This document shows, one piece after another, positions 7,721-15,706 of a stretch of DNA of 64,000 nucleotides; positions within the stretch are counted from its first letter, which is position 1; the number at the start of each line of letters is the position of its first letter. Source of the stretch: Cellulomonas hominis. GTDB taxonomy: Bacteria; Actinomycetota; Actinomycetes; Actinomycetales; Cellulomonadaceae. Below the pieces are notes generated by a model, which saw only the letters and a program-made list of their open reading frames with translations, did no database searches and had not been told where the DNA came from. The DNA is taken from NCBI RefSeq assembly GCF_005239125.1, contig NZ_SZYE01000002.1, positions 17,176 through 81,175 of the forward strand, given 5' to 3'. A program made the position numbers and the translations under genes.

Positions 7721-8404
7721 GTGAGCGGGCGCGGGGTCATGTCGGGTGCCGTCGCCGGGGACGCCGCGGGGGAGTCGACCATCCTCGCGTCGCGCCGCCT
7801 GCTGCTCTTCCTCGGCTGCGGCGTCCTGGCGGCGGTGGTGACGGTCGTCCTCGGCGTGCCCGAGATCGCGGTGCTCGTGGGGTGGGTCGTCGCCGCAGGC
7901 GGCCTCCAGCTCCGGGTCTGGCGGATCGGATGGCCGCAGGACCACCGCGGGACCAAGCGGCTCGCCGAGGAGGAGGGCCGGACGCGGGCCACGGACGCGG
8001 CCGTCCTCGGCGCCGCCGTCATCAGCCTCGCCGCGGTCGCGCAGGGGCTCGTCCAGGCGGGGTCCCGGGACCTCCTCGGGGTCGTCACGGTGATCCTGTG
8101 CGTCCTCACCGTCGTCCTGTCGTGGTCCCTCGTGAACACCGTCTTCGCGCTCAAGTACGCCAGGCACTACTACACAGGGGGCGACGGCGGGATCGACTTC
8201 GGGGAGGGCGAGGCGCCGGCCTACAGCGACTTCGCGTACCTCGCCTTCACCGTCGGCATGAGCTTCGGCGTCGCCGACACCCAGCTCGTGACCACCCCGA
8301 TCCGCAAGGTCGGGCTCGGGCACGCGCTGCTGTCGTACCTGTTCGGGACCGTGGTCATCGCGGGGGCGGTCAACCTGGTGACGAACCTGGGTCAGTCGGG
8401 CTGA
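7721..8404 (+). CDS. DUF1345 integral membrane protein
   Basis: A 227-residue protein with about five membrane segments (near 25-45, 47-64, 95-112, 118-145 and 205-222). Conserved DUF1345 signatures are visible: LVNTVFALKYARHYY and the SDFAYLAFTVGMSFGVADT stretch. Function of the family is unknown. GTG 7721 is used; ATG 7739 is an alternative. Its 3' end overlaps the convergent TetR gene by 35 nt, an unusual tail-to-tail overlap that links the two mRNAs. Confidence 0.85.
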   Translation: MSGRGVMSGAVAGDAAGESTILASRRLLLFLGCGVLAAVVTVVLGVPEIAVLVGWVVAAGGLQLRVWRIGWPQDHRGTKRLAEEEGRTRATDAAVLGAAVISLAAVAQGLVQAGSRDLLGVVTVILCVLTVVLSWSLVNTVFALKYARHYYTGGDGGIDFGEGEAPAYSDFAYLAFTVGMSFGVADTQLVTTPIRKVGLGHALLSYLFGTVVIAGAVNLVTNLGQSG

Positions 8405-9047
8405 GGTCGGCCCGAGAGCGGCCGCACCCGGGGTCGCGCTCGTCCCTGCCGTACCGGGCGGACATGGTCAGGGCGGCCTCCTCGACGGCACGGGCGACCT
8501 CGCCCGCCTCGGGATCCCAGTCGGGCAGGAACATGCGCGGCCACAGCACGAAGTTCGAGATCATGCCCAGCATCTGGGTCGCTGCCATCGTCGGGTCCTC
8601 GACCTCCAGCGTCCCGGCTCGCGACGTCGCCTCGAGGTAGCCACGGACCTCCTCGAAGAAGGGCATCTTGCCGAGGTCGAACTGCCGGCGACCCAGCTCG
8701 GGGGACGTCGGTGCCTCGCTGATGACGAGGCGGAACAGAGCGGCCATGCCCGGCCGGCCCAGCAGCTCGGCGTACACGGTCCCGAGCGCCCGGAGACCAG
8801 CCCCGGGGTCGGCCGGATCGAGCTCGGCGGGTCGTGTCTGCGGAGTCCACACGTCGGCGACGATCGCGTCGAACAGCGCGTCCTTCGTGGGGAACCGCTT
8901 GAACAACGTCGACCGGGAGACGTGCGCGGCCGCCGCGACCTGCGCCAGGGACGTGCGGGCGAACCCCTGCGTCCCGAAGAGCGCCGTGGCGGCGGCGAGG
9001 ATCGCGGCCCGCTTGTCGGCGGCGACGCGCTCGTGGAACGGCGACAT
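8370..9047 (-). CDS. TetR-family repressor
   Basis: A 225-residue one-component repressor. N-terminal HTH: ADKRAAILAAATALFGTQGF, LAQVAAAAHVSRSTLFKRFP, followed by a helical ligand domain (about 60-200) with FRLVISEAPTSPE typical of the TetR C-terminal domain of efflux/catabolism repressors. ATG 9047 is the start that places the HTH normally; the open frame runs further into the operator region. Divergent from an SDR gene with two inverted repeats between them, so it probably represses that gene and itself. Confidence 0.88.
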   Translation of the reverse strand: MSPFHERVAADKRAAILAAATALFGTQGFARTSLAQVAAAAHVSRSTLFKRFPTKDALFDAIVADVWTPQTRPAELDPADPGAGLRALGTVYAELLGRPGMAALFRLVISEAPTSPELGRRQFDLGKMPFFEEVRGYLEATSRAGTLEVEDPTMAATQMLGMISNFVLWPRMFLPDWDPEAGEVARAVEEAALTMSARYGRDERDPGCGRSRADLSPTDPGSSPG

Positions 9048-9076
9048 ACCTGGCACGGGACGTGAGTCTACCGACG

Positions 9077-9096
9077 GGCGAGTGGCTTGACTCGCC
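9077..9096. promoter_or_regulatory. TetR operator candidate 1
   Basis: GGCGAGT-ggcttg-ACTCGCC, a 7-bp inverted repeat with the same GGCGAGT core as the larger repeat at 9118-9147. A -35-like TTGACT (9087-9092) overlaps it. Confidence 0.6.
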
Positions 9097-9117
9097 TCAC
9101 GAGGAGGACGACGATTG

Positions 9118-9147
9118 TGTGTGGCGAGTCGCCCGACTCGCCACACA
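9118..9147. promoter_or_regulatory. TetR operator candidate 2, 14-bp perfect inverted repeat
   Basis: Arms TGTGTGGCGAGTCG and CGACTCGCCACACA are perfectly complementary around a 2-nt centre. It lies 13 nt before the SDR start codon and just ahead of the ribosome site (CAGGAGG), so a bound repressor would block SDR transcription. Confidence 0.75.
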
Positions 9148-9160
9148 GGAGGTCACCAGC

Positions 9161-9952
9161 ATGGCCGAGCGCTTCAGCAACGACGTCGTCCTCGTGACGG
9201 GAGCCACGGGCGGGATGGGCTCGTCCCACGTCCGGGGCTACCACGCCGAGGGTGCGCGCGTCGTCGTCGCGGGCCGCCGCGACGACGAGGGCACGGCACT
9301 GGTGGACGAGCTCGGGGATCGCGCCCTGTTCGCCCATCTCGACGTCACCGAGCCCGAGGACTGGGGGAGGGCGGTCGCCGTCGCCGAGGCAGCATTCGGC
9401 CCGATCTCCGTCCTCGTCAACAACGCGGGCCTCCAGACCCCACCCGCGCTGATCGAGGACACCGACCCCGCCGACTGGGCGCGCGCCCTCGCGGTCAACA
9501 CGACCGGCACGTTCCTCGGGATCCGGGCGGCCGCCCCGTCGCTGCGACGTGCGGGCGGCGGGTCGATCGTCAACGTCGCCTCGACGATGGCGAACGTCGG
9601 CACTGCGCTCTTCGCGCCCTACACCGCCGCCAAGTGGGCCGTCCGCGGGCTCACCCGAACCGCCGCGCTGGAGCTGGGACGCGACCGGATCCGGGTGAAC
9701 TCGATCCACCCCGGGGTCGTCTCCACGCCCTTCGTCAACGAACCGGTGCCCGGCTCCGGCACGGTGATCGCCGACGCCTTCTCTCCCGACGCGTTCGCGG
9801 TCCCGCGCCTGGCCGACCCGCAGGAGGTCACCGACATGCTGCTGTGGCTGACGTCCCGCGAGGCGGGGTTCGTCACGGGCGCCGAGTTCGTCGTCGACGG
9901 CGGGCTGCTCCTGGGGCCGGCCATGCCGCCGGACGCGACCGCCGGTGTCTGA
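9161..9952 (+). CDS. Classical SDR oxidoreductase
   Basis: A 263-residue NAD(P)-dependent dehydrogenase/reductase. Cofactor motif VTGATGGMGSSH (13-24), NNAG near 91, catalytic Ser in NVASTMA, and Tyr-Lys in PYTAAKWA; the C-terminal GFVTGAEFVVDGG is characteristic of 3-oxoacyl-reductase-like and hydroxysteroid-type SDRs. Substrate unknown. Start ATG 9161 follows AGGAGG. Divergent from the TetR gene; its stop overlaps the next gene's GTG by 8 nt, so the nitroreductase is co-translated. Confidence 0.92.
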   Translation: MAERFSNDVVLVTGATGGMGSSHVRGYHAEGARVVVAGRRDDEGTALVDELGDRALFAHLDVTEPEDWGRAVAVAEAAFGPISVLVNNAGLQTPPALIEDTDPADWARALAVNTTGTFLGIRAAAPSLRRAGGGSIVNVASTMANVGTALFAPYTAAKWAVRGLTRTAALELGRDRIRVNSIHPGVVSTPFVNEPVPGSGTVIADAFSPDAFAVPRLADPQEVTDMLLWLTSREAGFVTGAEFVVDGGLLLGPAMPPDATAGV

Positions 9953-10436
9953 GCGCGACAACGATCGGGGTGGTCTGCCCGACCGAGCGGCCGTCAGAGC
10001 GGCGCTGTCCATCGACCGGTGGTCGAGCGCCGCCGCGCGCACGATCGACCTGACCACCACCGGCGCGCGCTCCGGTCGCCCCCGCAGGATCGAGATCTGG
10101 TTCTACCGCGCGGGCGACGATCTCTACCTGACCACGACGCCGGCGCGCCGCCACTGGTACGCCAACGTCCAGGTCCACCCGAGGATCGTCCTGCACCTCG
10201 AGCACGGCGTGCGAGCCGACCTGCCTGCCACAGGTGTCGTCATCACGGACCCGGTCGAGCGCGAGCGGGTGCTGCGCGAGATCGTCGAGGAGCTGCGGCA
10301 CCCCGACAACCGCGGGGGAGTGCAGGCGATGGTCGGAGCGGTCGACGACTGGATCAGCGGGAGCCCGCTCGTCCGGATCGACCTGGACGACCGCTCGCTC
10401 CTGCCCGGTGACCGAGGAGGACGTCCTTCGGCCTGA
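9945..10436 (+). CDS. Deazaflavin-dependent nitroreductase-family protein
   Basis: A 163-residue split-barrel protein. The signature TIDLTTTGARSGRPRRIEIWF (33-53) and YLTTTPARRHWYANVQ match the Ddn-like deazaflavin (F420)-dependent nitroreductase/quinone-reductase group. F420 use is inferred from the family. It overlaps the SDR stop by 8 nt and has a GTG start at 9945, so it forms an operon with the SDR under the TetR operators. Confidence 0.85.
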   Translation: MSERDNDRGGLPDRAAVRAALSIDRWSSAAARTIDLTTTGARSGRPRRIEIWFYRAGDDLYLTTTPARRHWYANVQVHPRIVLHLEHGVRADLPATGVVITDPVERERVLREIVEELRHPDNRGGVQAMVGAVDDWISGSPLVRIDLDDRSLLPGDRGGRPSA

Positions 10437-10489
10437 CATCTGCCCCGTCGGACGATCATGGCCACGCGGCCCTCCGCTGTGCGCGCGTG

Positions 10490-11284
10490 TCACGCGACGC
10501 GGAACACCGGCCACCCGATCTCCGTCCGCCAGGCGGCCGGGTCGCCGGTGTCCCGCGGACCCACGCGGTAGACCTCCCGGACGGGCCCGGCGACCGCCAT
10601 CGCGTTCTCCACGACCCACGCGCCGAGCTCGCCGTAGGTGACGTCCACGCCGTCGTGCTCGCCGACGTGGGTGGTCACCGCCAGCTCCGCGGCCGGGAGC
10701 GTGACGGCGCGCACCCGTCCGGTGCTCGGGGGGTCGGAGCTCGGCAGGTAGACCAGCGCCCGGCCCCCGCCCTCCTCGAACAGGGCGTCGTCGTACGTAC
10801 CGCCCGGCGGTCCGGTGGCACCGGCGCCGACGGCCGACTCCAGCTCGGCCATGGCGCCGGCGAACCACGCCTCCACGTCGTCGTGGCCGATCACCGCCGC
10901 GACCGCCGCGACCCGGCGGGCGGGTTCGGCGCGCAGCTCGACCGCGATCGGCGCGGGGTCGGGCCGCAGGAGGCGCCGCAGCGAGGCGACCGCCGCACGG
11001 GTGCGGTCGAGCTCGGACTCCAGGCGCTGGAGGTGCCCCGCGGCCAGGGCCGACCGGGCGCCGGGGTCCGACGCGCGGAGGATCAGCCGGACGTCGCCCA
11101 GGGGGACGTCGAGCGCGCGAAGGCGGTGGATGACCTGGGCGGTGGGGATCTGCTCGACGGCGTAGTACCGGTAGCCGGTCGTGCCGTCCACGACGTCCGG
11201 CTCGAGCAGCTCCGCCTCGTGGTACCGGCGCAGGGTCCGCACGCTCAGGTGGGTCAGCCGCGAGAACTCCCCGATGGTCAGCAC
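10490..11284 (-). CDS. MerR-family regulator with GyrI-like effector domain
   Basis: A 264-residue BmrR-like regulator: MerR HTH at 1-70 (LTIGEFSRLTHLSVRTLRRYHE, GYRYY), a coiled dimer helix (about 80-115) and a C-terminal drug-binding-like domain (VTLPAAELAVTTHVGEHDGV). GTG 11284 fits a leaderless mRNA: a MerR-type promoter with a 19-bp spacer ends 6 nt upstream. Divergent from the SnoaL-like gene, which is its likely target with itself. Confidence 0.88.
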   Translation of the reverse strand: MLTIGEFSRLTHLSVRTLRRYHEAELLEPDVVDGTTGYRYYAVEQIPTAQVIHRLRALDVPLGDVRLILRASDPGARSALAAGHLQRLESELDRTRAAVASLRRLLRPDPAPIAVELRAEPARRVAAVAAVIGHDDVEAWFAGAMAELESAVGAGATGPPGGTYDDALFEEGGGRALVYLPSSDPPSTGRVRAVTLPAAELAVTTHVGEHDGVDVTYGELGAWVVENAMAVAGPVREVYRVGPRDTGDPAAWRTEIGWPVFRVA

Positions 11285-11290
11285 GCGTCC

Positions 11291-11321
11291 AGTGTGGTGC
11301 CTCTCCTTGGGGGAGAGTCCA
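11291..11321 (-). promoter_or_regulatory. MerR-type promoter and operator of the MerR gene
   Basis: On the minus strand -35 TGGACT (11316-11321) and -10 CACACT (11291-11296) are 19 bp apart, the over-long spacing that MerR activators correct. The spacer holds the dyad CTCTCC-ttggg-GGAGAG (11301-11317). Transcription would start at the GTG codon. Confidence 0.7.
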
Positions 11322-11362
11322 CCGCTTGACCCTGCTCCTCGGGGAGGCCGCACGGTGACGGC

Positions 11363-11719
11363 ATGACACACACCGAGCACGCCGACACCGTCCCGACCAC
11401 CGTCCGCGGCTTCCTCGCCGCCAGCACCGTGCACGACGCCGACTCGGCCTCGTCGTTCCTCGTCGAGGACGTCGTGGTCGTCGACCAGGGCGAGACCTTC
11501 CGCGGCCACGACGAGGTGCTCGCGTTCGTGCGCGAAGCCGGCGCCGAGTTCGAGTACACCACCGCGCAGACCGGCGCCCGCCGCGTCGACGACGACCACT
11601 GGGTCGTGACCCTGCGCCTCGAGGGCACCTTCCCGGGCGGCGTCGCCGACCTGGACTACCGCTTCACCCTCCGCGGCGGCCTCGTGGCCGAGCTGGTCAT
11701 CGCGAACCACGAGTCGTGA
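11363..11719 (+). CDS. SnoaL-like (NTF2-fold) protein
   Basis: A 118-residue small alpha+beta barrel protein: VPTTVRGFLAASTVHDADSA then FLVEDVVVVDQGETFRGHDEVLAFV and a C-terminal sheet (HWVVTLRLEGTFPGG, YRFTLRGGLVAELVI), the usual layout of nuclear-transport-factor-2/SnoaL-like proteins. Such proteins bind or transform small molecules; nothing shows a specific role. Divergent from the MerR gene and probably controlled by it; TTGACC at 11325-11330 may be its -35. Confidence 0.78.
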   Translation: MTHTEHADTVPTTVRGFLAASTVHDADSASSFLVEDVVVVDQGETFRGHDEVLAFVREAGAEFEYTTAQTGARRVDDDHWVVTLRLEGTFPGGVADLDYRFTLRGGLVAELVIANHES

Positions 11720-11761
11720 GCCGGACAGAGGACCGGGGACCTGAGACAGGAAGGAGGGAGC

Positions 11762-11917
11762 ATGTCCAGCAAGGACCGCGACCGGCTCGCCGGGCGCGCG
11801 CTCGTCGCGGGCGGGTCACCAGCTGGCGCCCCGCGGCGTGCGGGTCGACGCGATCAGCCCCGGTGGCGGCCAGCGGCACAGGCGCCGGTCGGTGCCCTCG
11901 ACGCGCGATCGATCTAG
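11762..11917 (+). pseudogene. SDR gene remnant with a large internal deletion
   Basis: A good ribosome site (GGAAGGAGG) precedes ATG 11762. The first residues RLAGRALVAGGS match an SDR start (usually LxGRxALVTGGS). Immediately after, in another frame, comes QLAPRGVRVDAISPGG, the conserved SDR segment that normally lies about 150 residues further on. The middle of the gene, including NNAG and YxxxK, is gone and the junction is out of frame. The 51-codon frame that remains ends at TAG 11917, overlapping the stop of the opposing VanZ gene. Confidence 0.75.
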
Positions 11918-12486
11918 ACCGGGACCGGGGTGACGGCGGCTCGCGGCACGTCGGCCCAGCGGAACCGGTCGACCAGCGCGGCGACCCGGGGGACCCGGAC
12001 GAGCGCCGCGAGCACGCCGTACCCGACGGCGCCGCCGACGACGTTGAACACCAGATCGTTCACGTCGGCGAGGTGCCCACCGCCCAGCGCGTGGGCGGTG
12101 ACGTACTGGGTGGCCTCGATGCCCAGGCTGATGCAGGCCGCGACCAGCACCGTCCGCCGCCACGAGGGCCGGGCGGTCAGCAGCGGCACCAGCATCCCCA
12201 GCGGCACGAACACCGCGACGTTGATCATCGCGTCATCGACCTGGTACCCGGCCAGCGGCACGAGCGCCAGGTGGTGCATCCAGCCGCCGTCGCGCGCCGG
12301 CTTGTCCAGGAAGATCGGGAAGACGGTGTTCGCCACGATCCCCGCCGCGTACACCCCCAGCGCCAGGGCGACCGCGGCGCGCGGCGCCGAGAGCCGCCCA
12401 CGCCGGGCCAGCAGCACGAGGAGCACGGCGACGACCAGCGCGGCCAGGGGGACGACGACGGGCAGGACGGGGACCTGACGGAACAC
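11914..12486 (-). CDS. VanZ-like membrane protein
   Basis: A 190-residue protein with about five membrane segments and the VanZ-family core HHLALVPLAGY ... DAMINVAVFVPLGMLVPLL ... ADVNDLVFNVVGGAVGYG. VanZ relatives can lower teicoplanin susceptibility but most have no known role. GTG 12486 is chosen since GAGAGG lies about 10 nt upstream and it begins just before the first membrane helix; the frame is open further to 12576. The stop overlaps the SDR remnant in the opposite strand. Confidence 0.8.
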   Translation of the reverse strand: MFRQVPVLPVVVPLAALVVAVLLVLLARRGRLSAPRAAVALALGVYAAGIVANTVFPIFLDKPARDGGWMHHLALVPLAGYQVDDAMINVAVFVPLGMLVPLLTARPSWRRTVLVAACISLGIEATQYVTAHALGGGHLADVNDLVFNVVGGAVGYGVLAALVRVPRVAALVDRFRWADVPRAAVTPVPV

Positions 12487-12696
12487 GTGGGACGGACCTC
12501 TCGGACACGGGTGCGGTACCGCGCCGGCGCGACCCGGCGACGTGCCACCGTGGCACCGACCAGCGGGTCCGTGCATCCACCCGTGGTCGGAGGTCGTCGT
12601 CCGACCGGTCCGGCGACCGGCTGCGGATCAACCGCCGCGCGAGGGCCGGCCCGCGGTCGTGCGCGGAGCCCGCCGCGCCCGGTGCGGAACGCTGCG

Positions 12697-14121
12697 TCAC
12701 GGCCGGTCGACACCCTCGAAGACGCGCAGCACCTCGATCGCGTGGGTGGTCGGGTCGTCGGGCGGACTGCCGACGCCCTTCGTGCTGGGGGTCTCGGTGA
12801 CGGGGTCCCACAGCGTGCTCTGGTCGCCGGCGGCGAACGCCAGCAGGGCGTCGCGCACGAACGCGTCGCGGGCGATCTGCTCATCGGAGGCACCTGGTCG
12901 CGTCTGGCCGACGATGCCGTACATCTCGGTGCCGTGGACGGCGTGCGCTCCCTCGACGGGGCCGATCGAGAGGAGGTGCGCGTTGCCCCCTGCCGCGGCG
13001 TGCGCGAGCGCTCCGCGGGCCTGCGGGAGGGTGAAGGAGAAGTCGGTGAGCAGCGCACCGCGGACCTGGACGGGTGTTCGTCCGTCGGTGTCGTAGGCGG
13101 CGATGATCCTGCGGGCGCGGCTGCGGGGGATGCGGTTGCGGGGGGCGAACTCCTCGACCAGGCCGTCGATGCTGCCGGGGTCGAAGTCCTCGGTCCGGTG
13201 CAGGACCCACCAGTCGGTCTCGTGGGTGGTGCTGCTGAAGAGGATGTCGACGTCGCGGTGCCGGCCGGACTCCAGGACGCGCATGGGATGGTCGACGAGG
13301 ACGCCGTTCGGCTGGTCGCGGTCGTCGACGACGGCGATGACGTCGTTGTCGACCCCGTGCGCGGCGCCCGGGTCCGACGACTGCGTGGCGGCCATCGTCG
13401 CGGCGAGCACGTGCGCGTCGACGTCCACCAGCTTCTCGGGATCGTCCTGGAGACCGAGGGCGGTCAGGACCGCGAGGGCACGCTCCTCCGCTCCCCACGC
13501 CGGCACCTGGCGGGACGGCATGCCGGAGAAAGCGGCGAGCCGGTGGTACAGGCCGTCGGCGGACGGCGCGGCGAGCAGGCTCAGGGCGCTGAAGGCGCCG
13601 GCGCTGTGGCCGGTGACGGTGACGTTGTCGGGGTCGCCGCCGAACCGGGCGATGTTCTCCCGCACCCAGCGCAGCGCCGCGATGATGTCCTGCAGGCCGA
13701 GGTTGCTGGCCTCGGCGAGCGCGCCGCCGTACTGGGACAGGGACAACCACCCGAAGGGGCCGAGCCGGTAGTTCAACGAGACCCCGATGGCCCGCCCGGT
13801 CGCGGCGAGGCCGGACGCGTTCGAGGTGGTCTGGGTGTTCGCGCCGAGCATCCAGCCGCCGCCGAAGACGTAGACGACGACGGGCAGCGGCTCGTCGCCG
13901 GTGTCCTCGGGGGCCCAGACGTTGAGATTCAGGCAGTCCTCGCTGAAGCCGTTGTCGGCCTCGAGCCAGCTGGTGTCGCCGGCCTGCAGAGGTGCCGGGC
14001 CCTTCTGGTCGTACGGCCGGTCCGGGTCGAACGGCAGCAGGACTGGGCGGCGGAAGCGCTCGGCCGCGGCGTACGGGATGCCCAGCCAGGAGCGCACGGC
14101 GTGGTTCGTGGTGCCGGTCAT
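12697..14121 (-). CDS. Type B carboxylesterase
   Basis: A 474-residue alpha/beta hydrolase. The carboxylesterase signature EDCLNLNVW is at 61-69, oxyanion loop FGGGW at 86-90, nucleophile Ser173 in GHSAG, and a candidate catalytic His in the late region (GAHAVHGTEMYG). No signal peptide, so cytoplasmic. It should cleave carboxylic esters; the natural substrate is unknown. ATG 14121 overlaps the stop of rarA by 4 nt (ATGA), so it is the last gene of the four-gene coupled operon. Confidence 0.9.
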   Translation of the reverse strand: MTGTTNHAVRSWLGIPYAAAERFRRPVLLPFDPDRPYDQKGPAPLQAGDTSWLEADNGFSEDCLNLNVWAPEDTGDEPLPVVVYVFGGGWMLGANTQTTSNASGLAATGRAIGVSLNYRLGPFGWLSLSQYGGALAEASNLGLQDIIAALRWVRENIARFGGDPDNVTVTGHSAGAFSALSLLAAPSADGLYHRLAAFSGMPSRQVPAWGAEERALAVLTALGLQDDPEKLVDVDAHVLAATMAATQSSDPGAAHGVDNDVIAVVDDRDQPNGVLVDHPMRVLESGRHRDVDILFSSTTHETDWWVLHRTEDFDPGSIDGLVEEFAPRNRIPRSRARRIIAAYDTDGRTPVQVRGALLTDFSFTLPQARGALAHAAAGGNAHLLSIGPVEGAHAVHGTEMYGIVGQTRPGASDEQIARDAFVRDALLAFAAGDQSTLWDPVTETPSTKGVGSPPDDPTTHAIEVLRVFEGVDRP

Positions 14122-15467
14122 GAGGAGGTCCTCTCGGTGGTGGGTGGCTCGTCTCGCGCCCGGTCGGGTGTGTCACCGATCGCGGCGCGCAGCTGCGCCC
14201 AGTGGCGCAGGCGCTCGGTGATCGCGCGCTCGTAGCCGTGGCCGGTGGGCGTGTAGTAGGTCTCGCGGCGCATGCCGACGGGGAAGTACTCGGCGCCGGA
14301 GAACCCCTCCGGGGTGTCGGGGTCGTACTGGTAGCCGTCGCCGTAGCCGAGGTCCCTCATCAGTCGGGTCGGGGCGTTGAGGATGTGCGCCGGCGGCATG
14401 AGCGAGCCGGTGCGCCCGGCTGCTGCCCGCGCCCGGCTCGCGCCGCGGTACACGGCGATCGACTTGGGAGCCGTGGCGAGGTAGACCACCGCCTGGGCGA
14501 TCGCGAGGTCGCCCTCGGGGGAGCCGAGCCGCTCGTAGGCGTCCCAGGCGGCGAGGGTCTGCTGGACCGCGGCCGGGTCGGCCATGCCGACGTCCTCGTT
14601 CGCGAACCGCACGAGCCGGCGCGCGATGTACAGCGGGTCCTCCCCGCCGTCGAGCATCCGCGCCAGCCAGTACAGCGCCGCGTCCGGGTCGGACCCGCGC
14701 ATGGACTTGTGCAGGGCGGAGATCAGGTTGAAGTGCCCCTCCTGGGACTTGTCGTACAGCGGCGCCCGCTTCTGCACCGCCCGGGCCAGCCCCGTGGCGT
14801 CGACCGGCCCGGGCAGCGACTGCACCTGCTCGATCATGTTGAGCAGGTACCGCCCGTCACCGTCCGCCATCGCGGTCAGCGCCTGGCGGGCGTCGTCGTC
14901 GAGGGGGAGGGGGGCGCCCAGCAGCTCCTCGGCGCGGGCGATCAGCGTCGTCAGCGCGTCGTCGTCCAGCCGCCTGAGCACCAGGACCTGGCAGCGGGAC
15001 AGCAGGGCGGCGTTCAGCTCGAAGCTGGGGTTCTCGGTCGTCGCCCCGACCAGCACGATCGTCCCGTCCTCCACGTAGGGGAGGAACGAGTCCTGCTGGG
15101 CTCGGTTGAACCGGTGGATCTCGTCGACGAACAGCAGCGTGCCCTGCCCGACCTCGCGCCGCCGCTGCGCGGCCTCGAACACCTTGCGCAGGTCCGCGAC
15201 CCCGGAGAACGTCGCGGACAGCGGCTCGAACACCAGGTCGGTCCGCTCGGCCAGCAGCCGCGCGATCGTCGTCTTGCCGCAGCCGGGCGGTCCCCACAGC
15301 ACCATCGAGGCCAGCCGGTGCGCGGCGAGCATCCGCCCGATCGGGGCGTCGTCGGCGAGCAGGTGGTCCTGGCCCACGACGTCCGTGAGGGCCCGGGGGC
15401 GCAGTCGGTCCGCGAGCGGGCGCGAGGCGTCGTCCACCTCGAACAGCGACGGCGGGTCCTGGGTCAC
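14118..15467 (-). CDS. rarA: Replication-associated recombination protein RarA
   Basis: A 449-residue AAA+ ATPase of the RarA/MgsA/Mgs1 family, acting on stalled replication forks with the replisome and SSB. Walker A GPPGCGKTT (59-67), Walker B LLFVDEIHRF (111-120), sensor motif GATTENPSFELN, and the C-terminal tetramer domain with FANEDVGMADP, PKSIAVY and GYQYDPDTPEG. Length normal. GTG 15467 overlaps the upstream short YjbR gene by 4 nt and its stop overlaps the esterase ATG by 4 nt. Confidence 0.96.
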   Translation of the reverse strand: MTQDPPSLFEVDDASRPLADRLRPRALTDVVGQDHLLADDAPIGRMLAAHRLASMVLWGPPGCGKTTIARLLAERTDLVFEPLSATFSGVADLRKVFEAAQRRREVGQGTLLFVDEIHRFNRAQQDSFLPYVEDGTIVLVGATTENPSFELNAALLSRCQVLVLRRLDDDALTTLIARAEELLGAPLPLDDDARQALTAMADGDGRYLLNMIEQVQSLPGPVDATGLARAVQKRAPLYDKSQEGHFNLISALHKSMRGSDPDAALYWLARMLDGGEDPLYIARRLVRFANEDVGMADPAAVQQTLAAWDAYERLGSPEGDLAIAQAVVYLATAPKSIAVYRGASRARAAAGRTGSLMPPAHILNAPTRLMRDLGYGDGYQYDPDTPEGFSGAEYFPVGMRRETYYTPTGHGYERAITERLRHWAQLRAAIGDTPDRARDEPPTTERTSS

Positions 15468-15706
15468 GGGGACGTCTTCCCTGCTCGATCGGCGACGAGG
15501 TCGTAGGACTCCTGCACGAGCTGCTCGACCAGCCGGCGCGTGACGCCCGGGCCCGCGCCGACCGAGATCCAGTGCTCCTTGTCGAGGTAGCGCCCGCGGG
15601 TGATCGAGTCGTGGTCGCGCCGCAGAGCGTCACCGTGGTGCGGGTCGACCTCGACCTCGGCGGCGCCGCGGGCGACCTGCTGCAGCCGGGCGCCGGACAG
15701 GCTCAT
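15464..15706 (-). CDS. Truncated MmcQ/YjbR-family protein
   Basis: An 80-residue protein matching only the C-terminal half of the family: VDPHHGDALRRDHDSITRG, YLDKEHWISV, LVEQLVQESYDLV align with the same blocks of the neighbouring full-length copy (EPHDATALRSAHEDITPG, HMNKQHWITL, LVEDLVTESYLLV). The first 15 residues (SLSGARLQQVARG) look like a family N terminus joined directly to this half, so about 50 central residues seem deleted in frame. Still placed to be translated, with 4-nt overlaps on both sides. Function may be lost. Confidence 0.7.
   Translation of the reverse strand: MSLSGARLQQVARGAAEVEVDPHHGDALRRDHDSITRGRYLDKEHWISVGAGPGVTRRLVEQLVQESYDLVADRAGKTSP

Noticed and set aside
6311-8323. 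Long minus-strand open frame opposite the ADH and DUF1345 genes
   Set aside because: Composition is Asp/Val/Arg/His-rich shadow of the sense codons; no motif, and both sense genes are certain.
5125-8640. A very long open frame on the plus strand across several minus- and plus-strand genes
   Set aside because: It is an antisense/alternate-frame artefact of extreme G+C content: Arg/Gly/Pro-rich translation, no domains, and it overlaps clearly recognised genes.
10490-11710. Longer version of the MerR protein starting at 11710
   Set aside because: The extension would run through the MerR promoter and the whole opposing SnoaL gene; the HTH begins at the GTG 11284.
11762-11917. Annotating the 51-codon frame as a functional small gene
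   Set aside because: Its N terminus and the out-of-frame segment after it are both recognisable SDR pieces, so a deletion remnant explains it better.
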